Below are positions 26,906-36,722 of a DNA stretch of 64,000 nt, piece after piece. Made by a program: the position numbers and the translations under genes. The stretch is from an uncultured Ectothiorhodospiraceae bacterium (GTDB lineage Bacteria; Pseudomonadota; Gammaproteobacteria; Nitrococcales; Nitrococcaceae), in assembly GCA_913055565.1 (NCBI GenBank), contig CAJXKP010000008.1:17598-81597 (forward strand), written 5' to 3'. Within the stretch, counting starts at the first letter, position 1. Every line of letters begins with the position of its first letter. Under the pieces are notes generated by a model. The model worked only from the letters and a program-made list of their open reading frames with translations. It did not search any database and was not told the DNA's origin.

Positions 26906-27878
26906 CGAGCGACAGGACCCCGTGGCCAGCAGCCAGGAAAGCAACTGGGAGCGCGACGCCCTGCGCGAGGTGGCGCTCGAGGGGGTTCGCGAGCGACGCC
27001 GTGCCAGGCGCTGGGGGATCTTCTTTAAGCTCCTCATTGCCGCTTACCTCTTGGTCGTCCTGGTTATCGCCGTGTCGCCCGGGGCGTTCACGGGCGCTGG
27101 TGTTGCCAGCGGGTCGCATACGGCGGTTGTCGACGTGCAGGGAACGATCGCAGCCGATAGCCAGGCCAATGCCGAGCGAATCATTGCGGGACTGGAAGAC
27201 GCCTTCGCCGCTGACAACGCCGAGGGTGTGATCCTGCGTATCAATAGCCCGGGTGGTAGCCCAGTGCAATCGGGTCGCGTCAACGATGCCATGAAACGGC
27301 TAAAACAGGCGCATCCCGATACGCCGTTATACGCCGTCGCGGGTGACCTTTGCGCCTCCGGCGCTTATTACGTCGCTGCTGGGGCCGATCGGATCTACGC
27401 CGACAAGGCGTCCATTGTTGGCTCAATCGGCGTGGTCATGGGCAGCTTCGGGTTTACCGGGGCGATGGACAAGCTGGGTATCGAGCGACGGCTCTATACC
27501 GCGGGGCGTAATAAGGCCATGCTCGATCCGTTTAGCGACACCAAACAACGCAGTATCGAACATGTGCAGGACATGCTGGATGGAGTCCATCAGCAGTTTA
27601 TCGATGTAGTCCGGGAGGGGCGAGGTGATCGGCTGACGGGCGAGCCCGAGAAACTGTTCAGCGGTTTGTATTGGCACGGTGAGCGTAGCGTGGAGCTGGG
27701 CTTGGTCGATGGGCTGGCTAGCCCTGATGAGGTCGCCAAGGACATTGTCGGCGCCGAGCAGCGGGTTAACTATACGCCCCAGAAGTCGGTTTTCGACCGC
27801 TTCGCCGACCGTATCGGTTCGGCGGCCGGCTGGGTCCTGCATGAGCAGCTCGTGGCGCAACCCGGCGCGCTTCGCTAG
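26898..27878 (+). CDS. sppA: signal peptide peptidase SppA (36 kDa type)
   Basis: Membrane-bound serine protease that degrades cleaved signal peptides. The 326-residue protein has one membrane helix (about residues 40-60) and an S49 protease domain. INSPGGSPVQSG forms the oxyanion region, Ser154 sits in CASGAYY and Lys206 in AGRNKAML; the spacing of 52 residues equals that of the catalytic Ser/Lys pair in the short bacterial SppA enzymes. The start overlaps rluC by 8 nt. In several relatives a HAD phosphatase gene lies between these two; here it is missing. Confidence 0.92.
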   Translation: MNDERQDPVASSQESNWERDALREVALEGVRERRRARRWGIFFKLLIAAYLLVVLVIAVSPGAFTGAGVASGSHTAVVDVQGTIAADSQANAERIIAGLEDAFAADNAEGVILRINSPGGSPVQSGRVNDAMKRLKQAHPDTPLYAVAGDLCASGAYYVAAGADRIYADKASIVGSIGVVMGSFGFTGAMDKLGIERRLYTAGRNKAMLDPFSDTKQRSIEHVQDMLDGVHQQFIDVVREGRGDRLTGEPEKLFSGLYWHGERSVELGLVDGLASPDEVAKDIVGAEQRVNYTPQKSVFDRFADRIGSAAGWVLHEQLVAQPGALR

Positions 27879-27888
27879 GGGTTCCGGC

Positions 27889-28491
27889 TCAAGGTAGCGT
27901 GATGCCGCGCTCGCGCAGTAAGCGGCTGACTGTGATGAGCGGCAACCCGATGAGCGAGGTAGGATCGCTGCTGTAGATGGCGTCGAAGAGGGTAATGCCC
28001 AGGCCCTCGGCGCGGAAACCTCCGGCGCAGTCAAACGGTGCTTCAGCGACGATGTAGCGTTCGATACTGGCGTCGTCGAGTTCCCGAAAACACACCTCGT
28101 CGCGGGTTATCGCGGTCTCAGTCTGCATGGACGTGCTGTCGTGAACGACGACCGCTGTCAGGAATGTGGCGGTGTTAGCGCTGACGCGGCGCAGTTGCGC
28201 CGTAGCAGTAGGGTGGTCGCCCGGCTTGCCCATGATCTCATCGTCGATGGAACAGATCTGATCGGAGCCTATGCTGATCACAGGGCGTTCGCGACTGGCA
28301 CGCGCCCCGGCCATCGCCTTGGCGCGTGCGAGCCGCTTTACGTACGCCATTGATGCCTCGCCTGGCGTGCGGCGTTCGTCCAGGTCCGGGGCGTATTGGC
28401 GAAACGTCACCCCGAGCCGCGCCAGTAGGCTAGCGCGGTACGGTGACCCTGAGGCCAGGATCAGGCTAATCGGTGGATCGGGTCGGGTCAT
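27889..28491 (-). CDS. yceF: Maf/YceF family nucleoside triphosphate pyrophosphatase
   Basis: A 200-residue Maf-like protein; the E. coli YceF subgroup hydrolyses 7-methyl-GTP. Present are LILASGSPYRASLLARLG at the N-terminus, SIGSDQICSIDDEIMGKP (substrate-binding Asp/Lys region) and the C-terminal DCAGGFRAEGLG and SLIGLPL. The ATG at 28491 has GGAGAGG upstream and fits the family; longer frames do not. Convergent with sppA (10 nt apart) and divergent from yceD, the usual place of yceF. Confidence 0.91.
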   Translation of the reverse strand: MTRPDPPISLILASGSPYRASLLARLGVTFRQYAPDLDERRTPGEASMAYVKRLARAKAMAGARASRERPVISIGSDQICSIDDEIMGKPGDHPTATAQLRRVSANTATFLTAVVVHDSTSMQTETAITRDEVCFRELDDASIERYIVAEAPFDCAGGFRAEGLGITLFDAIYSSDPTSLIGLPLITVSRLLRERGITLP

Positions 28492-28557
28492 GCCTCTCCG
28501 TGGGCGTTTCGAGCAGCTTGCCACGACCTGGAACGATAATAAGGCATGGCTGCTTTT

Positions 28558-28586
28558 TTGACACGCTGGAATCCGGTCACTAGTAT
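28558..28586 (+). promoter_or_regulatory. sigma70-type promoter for yceD-rpmF
   Basis: A perfect -35 TTGACA (28558-28563), a 17-nt spacer and TAGTAT (28581-28586, four of six consensus bases). Transcription would start near 28593, about three bases before the yceD ATG at 28596, so the message would be almost leaderless. No ribosome binding site is seen before that ATG. Confidence 0.6.
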
Positions 28587-28595
28587 CCACGCTTT

Positions 28596-29120
28596 ATGTC
28601 GCGCCATCTACCAGAAATGCTTGAGCTGGCGAGCTACCGGAACCAGTCCTGTACGCTGTCCGGTCAGCTGCCAACCGAGCGCATGGCGCGCCTACGGGAT
28701 ATCGGGACGGCGGCCGACGAGGCGGCCGTGTCCTTGACGCTTACCGCCGAGAGCCGAGGGGATATCGAGCTCTCGGGGCGGGTCGAGGCGGGCATCGGGA
28801 TGACGTGTCAACGATGCCTCGATCCCGTCGAGGTTCCGCTAGTGAGCGAGTTTGAGTTCGTCATCATCGATGCTGCTGAGGCCCGGGCGGGTGACGAGGA
28901 ATCGGCAGAGGTTATCGTCGTAGACGATGGCATGTTGCGCCTGCGAGAACTGGTGGAGGATGAATTGCTTTTGTCCCTGCCCGTTGTGGCGCGGCACGAC
29001 GTCGATACCCCGTGTCGGCCACTGAGCCAGCAGTTTGGGCCAGGCGAGGAGGACGCCGCCCCGGCGGGCGAAAACCCATTCGCCGTCCTCAAGGATCTCA
29101 AGCGGGATCGTGAGGACTAA
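28596..29120 (+). CDS. yceD: YceD family protein (DUF177), 23S rRNA accumulation
   Basis: A 174-residue DUF177 protein. It has the CxxC pair [14 protein letters not shown], the acidic centre [37 protein letters not shown] and the C-terminal [10 protein letters not shown]. YceD homologues are encoded before rpmF and are needed for normal 23S rRNA levels in plants and E. coli; the mechanism is not settled. Followed 32 nt later by rpmF. The start at 28596 lacks a Shine-Dalgarno and lies just after the promoter; a later Met (28617) also lacks one. Confidence 0.9.
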   Translation: MSRHLPEMLELASYRNQSCTLSGQLPTERMARLRDIGTAADEAAVSLTLTAESRGDIELSGRVEAGIGMTCQRCLDPVEVPLVSEFEFVIIDAAEARAGDEESAEVIVVDDGMLRLRELVEDELLLSLPVVARHDVDTPCRPLSQQFGPGEEDAAPAGENPFAVLKDLKRDRED

Positions 29121-29152
29121 CGCAATCCATTGAGCCAGGAGGTCAGGTAAGC

Positions 29153-29332
29153 ATGGCTGTTCAACAGAATCGCAAGTCGCCGTCCCGTCGCGGGCACCGT
29201 CGTTCCCACGACGCGCTCAAGGGGCCGGCGTTGTCGGTGGATACCACCACCGGCGAGACGCATCGTCGGCATCACATCAGTCCTGAGGGCTATTACCGCG
29301 GACGTAAGGTCATGCGCGGGCGCGACGAGTAA
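29153..29332 (+). CDS. rpmF: 50S ribosomal protein L32
   Basis: A 59-residue basic protein beginning [20 protein letters not shown], with [26 protein letters not shown]; nearly every block matches gammaproteobacterial L32. It lacks the zinc-binding Cys pairs found in some bacterial L32 versions, as does the E. coli protein. An AGGAGGT-like site lies upstream (29137-29144). Sits between yceD and plsX as in most gammaproteobacteria. Confidence 0.97.
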   Translation: MAVQQNRKSPSRRGHRRSHDALKGPALSVDTTTGETHRRHHISPEGYYRGRKVMRGRDE

Positions 29333-29424
29333 TTCGGCACGCGCCAGCCGGTGTGAGGTTATCGTAGTTAGTCGCTTTGGTCGCTAACGACAGCGGTCAG
29401 TGGTTGGGGGAGCCCGCAAGCGCC

Positions 29425-30459
29425 ATGTCGCGGCCGTATCGTATTGCCGTCGATGCCATGAGTGGTGATAACGGACCCGAGGTCGTCCTTGAGGCGGCGC
29501 TCGGGGCTGTGCGCGCGAGTGACGGCCGTTTGGAGCTAATCCTCGTCGGTGACCAAGCCGCCCTGGACCGAGCTATGGCCGCCCACGGCGTTGGCTCCGG
29601 CGATGCAATACGGGTGCGGTACACGACACAGGTCGTCGCCATGGACGATTCGCCGTCACAGGCGATGCGTAACAAGCGCGACTCGTCGATGCGCGTTAGC
29701 ATCGACCTGGTTAAGCAGGGCGAGGCCGATGTCAGCGTGAGTGCCGGCAACACTGGTGCGTTGATGGCAACGGCGCGTTACGTTCTCAAGACGCTTCCAG
29801 GCATCGATCGGCCCGCCATTTGCACCACCATCCCCTCTGAGGTTGAGCGATTCCACATGCTCGATCTGGGCGCGAATGTGGATTGCAGTGCCGAGCACCT
29901 GTTCCAGTTCGCTGTCATGGGTTCGGTCCTCTCGGAATCCGTGGACGGCCTTGCGACGCCGCGGATTGGTCTGCTGAACCTCGGCGAAGAGGAGATCAAG
30001 GGCAACGATCAGGTCAGGGAGGCCGCTAGCCTCCTACAGCAGAGTCCCCTTAATTACACGGGCTACGTGGAAGGCGACTCGATGTATAAGGGCGGGGCCG
30101 ATGTTGTGGTATGCGACGGCTTTACGGGCAATGTGGCGCTCAAGGCGAGTGAGGGGGTGGCGGCATTGATATCGCGCTTTATGCGCGAGGAATTTGGGCG
30201 CAACCCAGCGACTAAGCTCGCCGGGCTCTGTGCGCTACCCGTCCTGCGGTCGTTGCGGCGGCGTTTGGATCCACGCCGCTATAATGGTGCCAGTCTGCTC
30301 GGGCTGCGAGGGCTCGTGGTAAAAAGCCATGGTGGCGCTGATGCCGTGGCCTTCCAGAACGCGATCGAGGTCGCGAACCTCGCAGCGCGCCAAGGGATTA
30401 GCCAACGCATCGAGCGCCGGCTCGGTGAGCTCCTGACGGCACGGGGCGAGTCCGAGTGA
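29425..30459 (+). CDS. plsX: phosphate acyltransferase PlsX
   Basis: Makes acyl-phosphate from acyl-ACP for phospholipid synthesis. The 344-residue protein has the family start [68 protein letters not shown] and [18 protein letters not shown] chose the ATG at 29425 (GGGGGAG about 11 nt upstream) over a TTG 16 codons earlier. The end overlaps fabH by 4 nt. Confidence 0.95.
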   Translation: MSRPYRIAVDAMSGDNGPEVVLEAALGAVRASDGRLELILVGDQAALDRAMAAHGVGSGDAIRVRYTTQVVAMDDSPSQAMRNKRDSSMRVSIDLVKQGEADVSVSAGNTGALMATARYVLKTLPGIDRPAICTTIPSEVERFHMLDLGANVDCSAEHLFQFAVMGSVLSESVDGLATPRIGLLNLGEEEIKGNDQVREAASLLQQSPLNYTGYVEGDSMYKGGADVVVCDGFTGNVALKASEGVAALISRFMREEFGRNPATKLAGLCALPVLRSLRRRLDPRRYNGASLLGLRGLVVKSHGGADAVAFQNAIEVANLAARQGISQRIERRLGELLTARGESE

Positions 30460-31427
30460 GCTACGCGCGCATCAAGGGTACAGGCAGCTATCTACCGGCG
30501 CGCGTGTTGTCGAATCAGGAGCTGGAGCGCATCGTCGACACCTCGGATCGCTGGATCCGAGAGCGTACGGGGATTAGGGAGCGTCACATCGCCGCCGATG
30601 GCGAGACCTGTGGCGACATGGCGACCGTGGCCGCGCAACGCGCCCTTGATGCCGCGGGGCTGGCCGCCAGCGATATCGATCTCATTATTGTTGCGACGGC
30701 GACGCCCGATCAGGTCTTCCCCAGCACCGCTTGCCTGATCCAACAGCGCCTGGGGGCCGGGCCAGGCGCCATTGCCTTTGACATTAGCGCTGCTTGTTCG
30801 GGCTTTATATTCGGGCTCGATCTTGCCAGTCGCTATATTGGTAGCGGCGGGGCGCGCCGGGCCATCGTGGTGGGTGCCGAGACGCTGTCGCGTGTCTTGG
30901 ACTGGACCGACCGCTCGACTTGCGTCCTGTTCGGGGATGGTGCTGGGGCGGTAGTCATTGAGGCCTCACAGACCCCTGGCATCGTGTCGACGCATCTCCA
31001 CTCCGACGGTGGCCAGGAGCCATTGCTCAATGTGCCCTGGGGCATTTCCCAGGGCTACCCGGCGCTCGATGCCAGCAACGGCACCATCAAGATGCGCGGG
31101 AACGAGGTCTTTAAGGTAGCGGTGCGCACCCTAGGGGCGGTCGTCGATGAGACGCTGGAGGCCAACGATCTCCAACGAACCGATATCGATTGGCTAGTGC
31201 CGCATCAGGCCAATATCCGCATCATCGCGGCCACAGCTCGGAAGTTAGCGATGCCGATGGACCAGGTCGTGGTTACCGTGGATCGTCATGGCAACACCTC
31301 GGCGGCATCCATACCGCTGGCGCTGGATACGGCAGTGCGCGATGGCCGCATCCAGGCCGACGATACTTTGCTTCTGGAGGCCTTCGGTGCCGGCTTTACA
31401 TGGGGCACCGCGCTCGTTCGCTACTAA
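30456..31427 (+). CDS. fabH: 3-oxoacyl-ACP synthase III
   Basis: Starts fatty acid synthesis by condensing acetyl-CoA with malonyl-ACP. The 323-residue protein begins with GTG at 30456 (GTGA overlap with plsX). Catalytic Cys114 is in DISAACSGF, His in [11 protein letters not shown] and Asn in [10 protein letters not shown], giving the full Cys-His-Asn triad. The C-terminus [16 protein letters not shown] is typical. Confidence 0.96.
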   Translation: MSYARIKGTGSYLPARVLSNQELERIVDTSDRWIRERTGIRERHIAADGETCGDMATVAAQRALDAAGLAASDIDLIIVATATPDQVFPSTACLIQQRLGAGPGAIAFDISAACSGFIFGLDLASRYIGSGGARRAIVVGAETLSRVLDWTDRSTCVLFGDGAGAVVIEASQTPGIVSTHLHSDGGQEPLLNVPWGISQGYPALDASNGTIKMRGNEVFKVAVRTLGAVVDETLEANDLQRTDIDWLVPHQANIRIIAATARKLAMPMDQVVVTVDRHGNTSAASIPLALDTAVRDGRIQADDTLLLEAFGAGFTWGTALVRY

Positions 31428-31470
31428 CTCGCGACTACCCGAAAGCGACAACGAGGCATAACGCATAGAA

Positions 31471-32403
31471 ATGAGTGAGCGACTTGGGTGCGTCTTCCCT
31501 GGGCAGGGCTCGCAATCGGTTGGCATGCTTGCCGACCTTGCCGAGCACTATGCTGTTGTCCGCGATACCTTGGCGACGGCCGGCCAGGTACTGGGCATGG
31601 ACTTAGCGGCGCTGATCACCGCGGGTCCTGCCGAGCGGCTCAATCAAACAGAGATCACGCAGCCTGCCATGCTGGCTGCTGGCGTAGCGACATGGCGTGC
31701 CTGGCTGGCCGCGGGGGGTCGCTACCCGCAATGTATGGCGGGCCACAGCCTGGGCGAGTATACGGCGCTGGTCTGCTCGGGCGCCCTGGAGTTCGAGGAA
31801 GCGGTTGCGTTAACGCACGAACGCGGGCGCTTCATGCAAGAGGCCGTGCCGGCGGATGGCGGTCTGATGGCCGCTATTATGGGGCTTGATGATGCCACCC
31901 TACGCGCGTGCTGTGAGCGTGTCGCGGGCGATGAGGTCGTTGCGCCGGTTAATTTTAATGCCCCGGGGCAGGTGGTGATCGCCGGTCACGCCGCGGCGGT
32001 GCGTCGGGCCATGGAAGCCGCGACGGCAGCCGGGGCGAAGCGAACCCAAGAGCTGGCCGTGAGTGTACCCGCTCATTGCGAGCTAATGAGGCCGGCGGCG
32101 GAGCGTCTGGCTGATCGCCTTGCCACCGCCACGGTGCGATCCCCGGAGGTTACCGTCATCCGTAATAGCGACCTCGGCACGGATCCCGATCCCGATGCTA
32201 TTCGTCGCTGCTTGACCCAGCAGCTGCAGAGGCCGGTTCGTTGGGTAGAGACCATTGAGGCCATGCGCGCAGCGGGCATTGATCAACTCCTTGAGCTCGG
32301 GCCCGGCAAAGTCTTGTCTGGGCTGAACCGCCGTATTGATCGTCGGTTCCCGATCCAGGCCGTTGTTGACGTTGATTCACTTAATAGCGCACTTGAGAAA
32401 TAA
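31471..32403 (+). CDS. fabD: malonyl CoA-ACP transacylase
   Basis: Loads malonyl groups onto acyl carrier protein. The 310-residue protein begins with VFPGQGSQSVGM and has the nucleophile Ser93 in GHSLGEYTAL, the Arg in the ERGRFMQEAVP block and the catalytic His in VPAHCELM. It lies 43 nt after fabH and 5 nt before fabG. Confidence 0.96.
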   Translation: MSERLGCVFPGQGSQSVGMLADLAEHYAVVRDTLATAGQVLGMDLAALITAGPAERLNQTEITQPAMLAAGVATWRAWLAAGGRYPQCMAGHSLGEYTALVCSGALEFEEAVALTHERGRFMQEAVPADGGLMAAIMGLDDATLRACCERVAGDEVVAPVNFNAPGQVVIAGHAAAVRRAMEAATAAGAKRTQELAVSVPAHCELMRPAAERLADRLATATVRSPEVTVIRNSDLGTDPDPDAIRRCLTQQLQRPVRWVETIEAMRAAGIDQLLELGPGKVLSGLNRRIDRRFPIQAVVDVDSLNSALEK

Positions 32404-32408
32404 TTCGC

Positions 32409-33161
32409 ATGTCATTGTTTAGCCTCGAAAATAATGTCGCTCTAGTCACGGGCGCCAGCCGCGGCCTCGGGTATGCGATCGCCTTAGCGCTTGCGCGCAA
32501 CGGGGCGACGGTCATTGGTACCGCGACGTCGGAGCAGGGCGCCCAGCGGATCAGTCAGGCCCTCGCCGACGAAGGTCTCACGGGCGAGGGGCGTGTGCTC
32601 GATGTCACCGACCGCACCGCCGCACCGGAGCTGATCAAGGTGATCGCTGACACCCATGGGCCGGTAACGATCCTGGTCAATAATGCGGGGATTACGCGTG
32701 ACAACCTCGTCATGCGCATGAAGGATGAGGAATGGGACGACACCGTGGATACCAACCTGAGCGCGGTCTATCGCATGAGTAAGGCGGTACTCCGCGGCAT
32801 GATGAAGGCCCGCGGTGGTCGCATCATCAATATTGCGTCAGTGGTCGGTGCCATGGGCAATGCTGGGCAGAGCAATTATGCCGCCGCCAAGGCTGGCGTG
32901 ATGGGGCTGACGCGGTCACTGGCGCGCGAAGTGGGCAGTCGTGGTATCACCGTTAATGCCGTCGCTCCCGGGTTCATCGCCACGGATATGACGGACTCGC
33001 TCGCCGACGAACAGCGCCAGGCGTTACTCGATCAGACGCCCCTGGAGCGCCTTGGTGATCCCGAAGAGGTTGCCGCGGCGGTGGTCTATCTGGCGTCGCC
33101 TGCAGCCGGTTTTATTACGGGAGAGACGCTGAACATCAACGGCGGGCTGTGTATGAACTAA
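32409..33161 (+). CDS. fabG: 3-oxoacyl-ACP reductase
   Basis: NADPH-dependent reduction step of the elongation cycle. A 250-residue SDR with intact motifs: TGASRGLGYAIA, NNAGITRDNLVMRM, the Ser in INIASVVG, and the catalytic YAAAK in SNYAAAKAGV. This intact set contrasts with the degenerate SDR at the left end of the window. Ends 127 nt before acpP. Confidence 0.96.
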   Translation: MSLFSLENNVALVTGASRGLGYAIALALARNGATVIGTATSEQGAQRISQALADEGLTGEGRVLDVTDRTAAPELIKVIADTHGPVTILVNNAGITRDNLVMRMKDEEWDDTVDTNLSAVYRMSKAVLRGMMKARGGRIINIASVVGAMGNAGQSNYAAAKAGVMGLTRSLAREVGSRGITVNAVAPGFIATDMTDSLADEQRQALLDQTPLERLGDPEEVAAAVVYLASPAAGFITGETLNINGGLCMN

Positions 33162-33288
33162 GGGGTGACTGTAGCGTCGGTGGCAGCGGCAGCGCTGTTG
33201 GCCTAGAATACGCGCCCCAGTCGGCCGGGATCACCGGGGCAATGCTCACGGTGGGCCGGGCAATTCTATCCGCGGAGGAACGAGAATA

Positions 33289-33528
33289 ATGAGTAGCATT
33301 GAGGAACGGGTTAAGAAGATCGTCGTCGAGCAACTCGGGGTTAAAGAGGACGAGGTGTCGTCCGAGGCCTCGTTCGTTGATGATCTAGGTGCCGATTCCC
33401 TGGACACCGTGGAGCTCGTCATGGCGCTCGAGGAGGAGTTCGAGTGCGAGATCCCGGACGAAGAGGCCGAGAAGATCACGACGGTTCAGCAGGCTATCGA
33501 CTACATCAATCGGAACCTCGAACAGTAG
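33289..33528 (+). CDS. acpP: acyl carrier protein
   Basis: A 79-residue, highly acidic carrier protein. The phosphopantetheine attachment Ser37 lies in [29 protein letters not shown] site precedes the ATG. A TAGAAT hexamer at 33204-33209 in the 127-nt gap after fabG could be a -10 box of a private promoter, but its -35 is weak. A strong stem-loop follows the gene. Confidence 0.97.
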   Translation: MSSIEERVKKIVVEQLGVKEDEVSSEASFVDDLGADSLDTVELVMALEEEFECEIPDEEAEKITTVQQAIDYINRNLEQ

Positions 33529-33548
33529 TGATCTCGATCGGCGAGTAG

Positions 33549-33572
33549 ACGGGGCCGCAACTAAGGCCCCGT
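33549..33572 (+). terminator. stem-loop between acpP and fabF
   Basis: A perfect 8-bp stem, ACGGGGCC (33549-33556) and GGCCCCGT (33565-33572), with an 8-nt loop, 20 nt after the acpP stop. There is no T-run, so it may protect the abundant acpP message or partly terminate rather than fully stop transcription before fabF. Confidence 0.55.
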
Positions 33573-33606
33573 GACTGAGTGTGATTGCCGATTACGGAGG
33601 TGGTCC

Positions 33607-34848
33607 GTGGCAGCACGGCGTGTAGTGGTGACGGGTATGGGGTTGGTTTCGCCCGTCGGGAGTAGGGTAGACCAGGCGTGGGATGCCGTCCTGGCAGGGC
33701 GCAGCGGCATCCGGCCGATCGAGCGCTTTGATACCTCGGCGTTCTCCGTGCGCTTCGGTGGCGAGGTCGATGGCTTCGATGTGGATCACTACCTCAGCCC
33801 GAAAGACGCACGGAAGATGGATCCGTTCATCCACTACGGGTACGCGGCGGCCATGGATGCCGTAAGGGATGCGGATCTGGAAGTGACCGATGAGGATGCG
33901 GATCGCGTCGGCATTGCCGTTGGGTCTGGGATCGGCGGCATCTACTCCATTGAGAAGGGCCATATCTCCTACCTCAATGGGGGACCACGCAAGATCACGC
34001 CCTTCTTCATTCCCAGTGCGATCATCAACATGATCTCGGGCAATCTGTCGATTGCCCTGGGCATCAAGGGCCCGAACCTGGCGACCGTTACGGCGTGTAC
34101 GAGCGGCACCCATAACATCGGCCAAGCAGGTCGATTGATCGGTTATGGCGACGCGGATGTGATGATCGCGGGTGGTGCGGAATTCTGTACTACACCCACG
34201 GGGCTAGGCGGATTTGCCGCGGCCAAGGCGCTATCGGGGCGAAACGATGAGCCTCAGCGAGCGAGCCGGCCGTGGGATCGGGAGCGCGATGGCTTCGTGC
34301 TGGCTGATGGCGCGGGTGTCGTCGTCGTGGAGGAATACGAGCGAGCCCGGGCGCGCGGTGCGCCGATCTATGCGGAGCTATCGGGTTTTGGCATGAGTGG
34401 TGATGCTCACCACATGACGCAGCCGCCTGCCGACGGGGACGGGGCGGCCCGCTGCATGCGAGCGGCTCTTCGCGATGCCAACATGGGTGGCAAAGATCTG
34501 GACTACATCAATGCCCATGGCACCTCAACCGGTGTCGGCGATCGGGCGGAGACCGAGGCAGTCAAAACTGTTCTCGGCGCGCACGCCCATGAGGTACCGG
34601 TGAGCTCCACGAAATCCATGACGGGTCATCTGCTAGGTGCCGCGGGGGGCGTTGAGGCGATTTTCAGCATCCTGGCGTTGCGTGACCAGATCCTGCCCCC
34701 GACCATTAATCTGGATGACCCGGATGATGGTCATGATCTCGACTATGTCCCCGGGCAGGCCCGAGAGGCGCGTGTCGATAGCGTGGCGTCCAATTCGTTC
34801 GGGTTCGGTGGCACTAACGGCACCCTGATATTTCGCCGCGCGGAATGA
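33607..34848 (+). CDS. fabF: 3-oxoacyl-ACP synthase II
   Basis: Elongating condensing enzyme, 413 residues. Starts with GTG at 33607, with GGAGG 5 nt upstream; the upstream in-frame GTG at 33571 lies inside the stem-loop and adds unrelated residues. Motifs: [15 protein letters not shown], active-site Cys in [14 protein letters not shown], the His motifs [11 protein letters not shown] and [13 protein letters not shown], and the end [14 protein letters not shown]. Followed by pabC after 12 nt. Confidence 0.96.
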   Translation: MAARRVVVTGMGLVSPVGSRVDQAWDAVLAGRSGIRPIERFDTSAFSVRFGGEVDGFDVDHYLSPKDARKMDPFIHYGYAAAMDAVRDADLEVTDEDADRVGIAVGSGIGGIYSIEKGHISYLNGGPRKITPFFIPSAIINMISGNLSIALGIKGPNLATVTACTSGTHNIGQAGRLIGYGDADVMIAGGAEFCTTPTGLGGFAAAKALSGRNDEPQRASRPWDRERDGFVLADGAGVVVVEEYERARARGAPIYAELSGFGMSGDAHHMTQPPADGDGAARCMRAALRDANMGGKDLDYINAHGTSTGVGDRAETEAVKTVLGAHAHEVPVSSTKSMTGHLLGAAGGVEAIFSILALRDQILPPTINLDDPDDGHDLDYVPGQAREARVDSVASNSFGFGGTNGTLIFRRAE

Positions 34849-34860
34849 TGACCTCACCGC

Positions 34861-35703
34861 ATGACCCTGATTAACGGTCAGCCGGCGCAGCAGGTTCCAA
34901 CGGATGACCGGGGTCTGGCGTACGGCGATGGTGTCTTCGAGACCATCGCGGTCATAGCGGGTGAGCCCGGCCTGTGGACGAGGCATTATGAACGCCTCAG
35001 CGCCGGTTGTTGGCTCTTAGGCTTTCCACCACCCGAGGCCTCGACGCTCCTGGACGAGATAGCGGCGGTGACGGGCCACGATACGGCCATCGTGCGCGTG
35101 ACGATCACCCGCGGCAGCGGTGGGCGCGGCTATCGAGCCCCGGCCGAGGCGCAACCGCGGCGCATCGTCAGTGTTGCCGGTATTCCCGGGCATCCTATCG
35201 CCTATTGGCGTGATGGCGTAGCCGTTCGCACCTGCGATACACGCCTGCCTTACCGACCCGCCTTGGCGGGCAGCAAGCATCTCAATCGACTGGAGCAGGT
35301 AATCGCGCGAAGCGAATGGCGCGATGCGGCCGTACCCGAGGGACTGATGTGGGACGCGGACGGCCAGTACCTCATGGAAGGTACGATGACGAATCTTTTC
35401 CTACGTTACGGCGATGAGCTAGTAACACCGCCTGTCCGGGCCTGTGGGGTCGAGGGCGTGATGCGTAGCGAGGTCGTGGCCGAGCGTGCGGCCGCGGGGT
35501 ACCCAGTCCGCGAGCAGTCATTGTCACAAGCCGATGTTCTCGGTGCCGACGAGATGTTTCTGACGAACAGCGTGATCGGGTTGTGGCCGGTGCGCGAACT
35601 CGATGGCATGGCGCTATCCCAGGACTGGCGCTGCTGTCGTGAGCTATTGGCCCGCCTAACGGGGCGCCGGGCCATGCTGGACTGGCTGGGCGAGGGCAGC
35701 TAA
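34861..35703 (+). CDS. pabC: aminodeoxychorismate lyase
   Basis: PLP enzyme converting 4-amino-4-deoxychorismate to p-aminobenzoate and pyruvate in folate synthesis. The 280-residue class IV aminotransferase-fold protein has RGLAYGDGVFETIAV at the N-terminus, the Schiff-base lysine in AGSKHLNRLEQVIA, and MEGTMTNLFL. Its position between fabF and mltG is standard. Stop and the next start share one base (TAATG). Confidence 0.92.
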   Translation: MTLINGQPAQQVPTDDRGLAYGDGVFETIAVIAGEPGLWTRHYERLSAGCWLLGFPPPEASTLLDEIAAVTGHDTAIVRVTITRGSGGRGYRAPAEAQPRRIVSVAGIPGHPIAYWRDGVAVRTCDTRLPYRPALAGSKHLNRLEQVIARSEWRDAAVPEGLMWDADGQYLMEGTMTNLFLRYGDELVTPPVRACGVEGVMRSEVVAERAAAGYPVREQSLSQADVLGADEMFLTNSVIGLWPVRELDGMALSQDWRCCRELLARLTGRRAMLDWLGEGS

Positions 35704-36722
35704 TGGCGATCATCCGGCGCTGGCGCGTTTTGACCCTAGCGGCCGTCGCCGCACTGGTTATCGCGGGATCGGGGCTAGCGAGCTATTACTACGTTGTTGC
35801 CATGGGATCGCAACGCCTTGTGACGGGCGATGATTCCCGTCGGTTTAGACTACAACACGGCGAGAGTCTGGCCCGCGTTGCGGCGTGGCTGGCCGACGAG
35901 GGCTTGATCCGCTATGCCTGGCGCCTTCGGGTCTACGGGCGTATAACAGGTACTGCCCACCGTCTGCAGGCGGGCGAGTACCTTATCGAGCCCGGTATGA
36001 CCGTGGCTACACTCATGGGCGCGATGGTACGTGGCGATGTGGTTAGTTACCGGATTACCGTCATTGAGGGCTGGCGTTTCGAGCGTATGCTCGAGGCAAT
36101 CCATGCCCATGAGGCCGTCGACGCCACGCTTGATGATGCTTCAACGGAGGAGGTGATGGCCAGCATCGGCGCTGAGGGCGAGCACCCCGAGGGCCGATTC
36201 TTGCCACAGACCTACAAGTTCCCGCGGGGGACCACGGACAAGGCGCTGCTAAGACGTGCCTACACGGCCATGCAGCAGATTTTGACCGAGGCATGGGAGC
36301 AGCGCCAGGAGGGATTGCCGCTGGACTCGCCGTACCAGGCGCTGACCTTGGCCTCTATTATCGAGAAGGAAACGGCCGTGCCCGAGGAGCGCCGGCGTAT
36401 CGCGGGTGTATTCGTGCGCCGGCTCAACAGGGGTATGCGCCTCCAGACCGACCCCACCGTTATCTACGGCATGGGTACGGGTTACGACGGCAACATCTCG
36501 CGCCGCGATCTGCGACGGGACACACCGTATAATACCTACACCCGGCACGGATTGCCGCCCACCCCCATCGCACTACCCGGCGAGGCCTCCGTCCGAGCGG
36601 CCGTGGACCCCGCGGAGGGAGAGGCCCTTTACTTCGTGGCCAAGGGGGATGACAAGAGCCATTACTTCTCGGAGACCCTCCAGGAGCATAACCGCGCCGT
36701 ACAGCGTTACCAGAGGCAATGA
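35703..36722 (+). CDS. mltG: endolytic murein transglycosylase MltG
   Basis: Cleaves nascent glycan strands and sets their length. The 339-residue protein has an N-terminal membrane anchor (about residues 10-31), a LysM-like region (LQHGESLARVAAWLADEGLI), and the YceG catalytic part TLASIIEKETAVPEER with the active-site Glu, then RLQTDPTVIYG, NTYTRHGLPPTPI and KGDDKSHYFSETLQEHN. Overlaps tmk by 4 nt. Confidence 0.94.
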   Translation: MAIIRRWRVLTLAAVAALVIAGSGLASYYYVVAMGSQRLVTGDDSRRFRLQHGESLARVAAWLADEGLIRYAWRLRVYGRITGTAHRLQAGEYLIEPGMTVATLMGAMVRGDVVSYRITVIEGWRFERMLEAIHAHEAVDATLDDASTEEVMASIGAEGEHPEGRFLPQTYKFPRGTTDKALLRRAYTAMQQILTEAWEQRQEGLPLDSPYQALTLASIIEKETAVPEERRRIAGVFVRRLNRGMRLQTDPTVIYGMGTGYDGNISRRDLRRDTPYNTYTRHGLPPTPIALPGEASVRAAVDPAEGEALYFVAKGDDKSHYFSETLQEHNRAVQRYQRQ

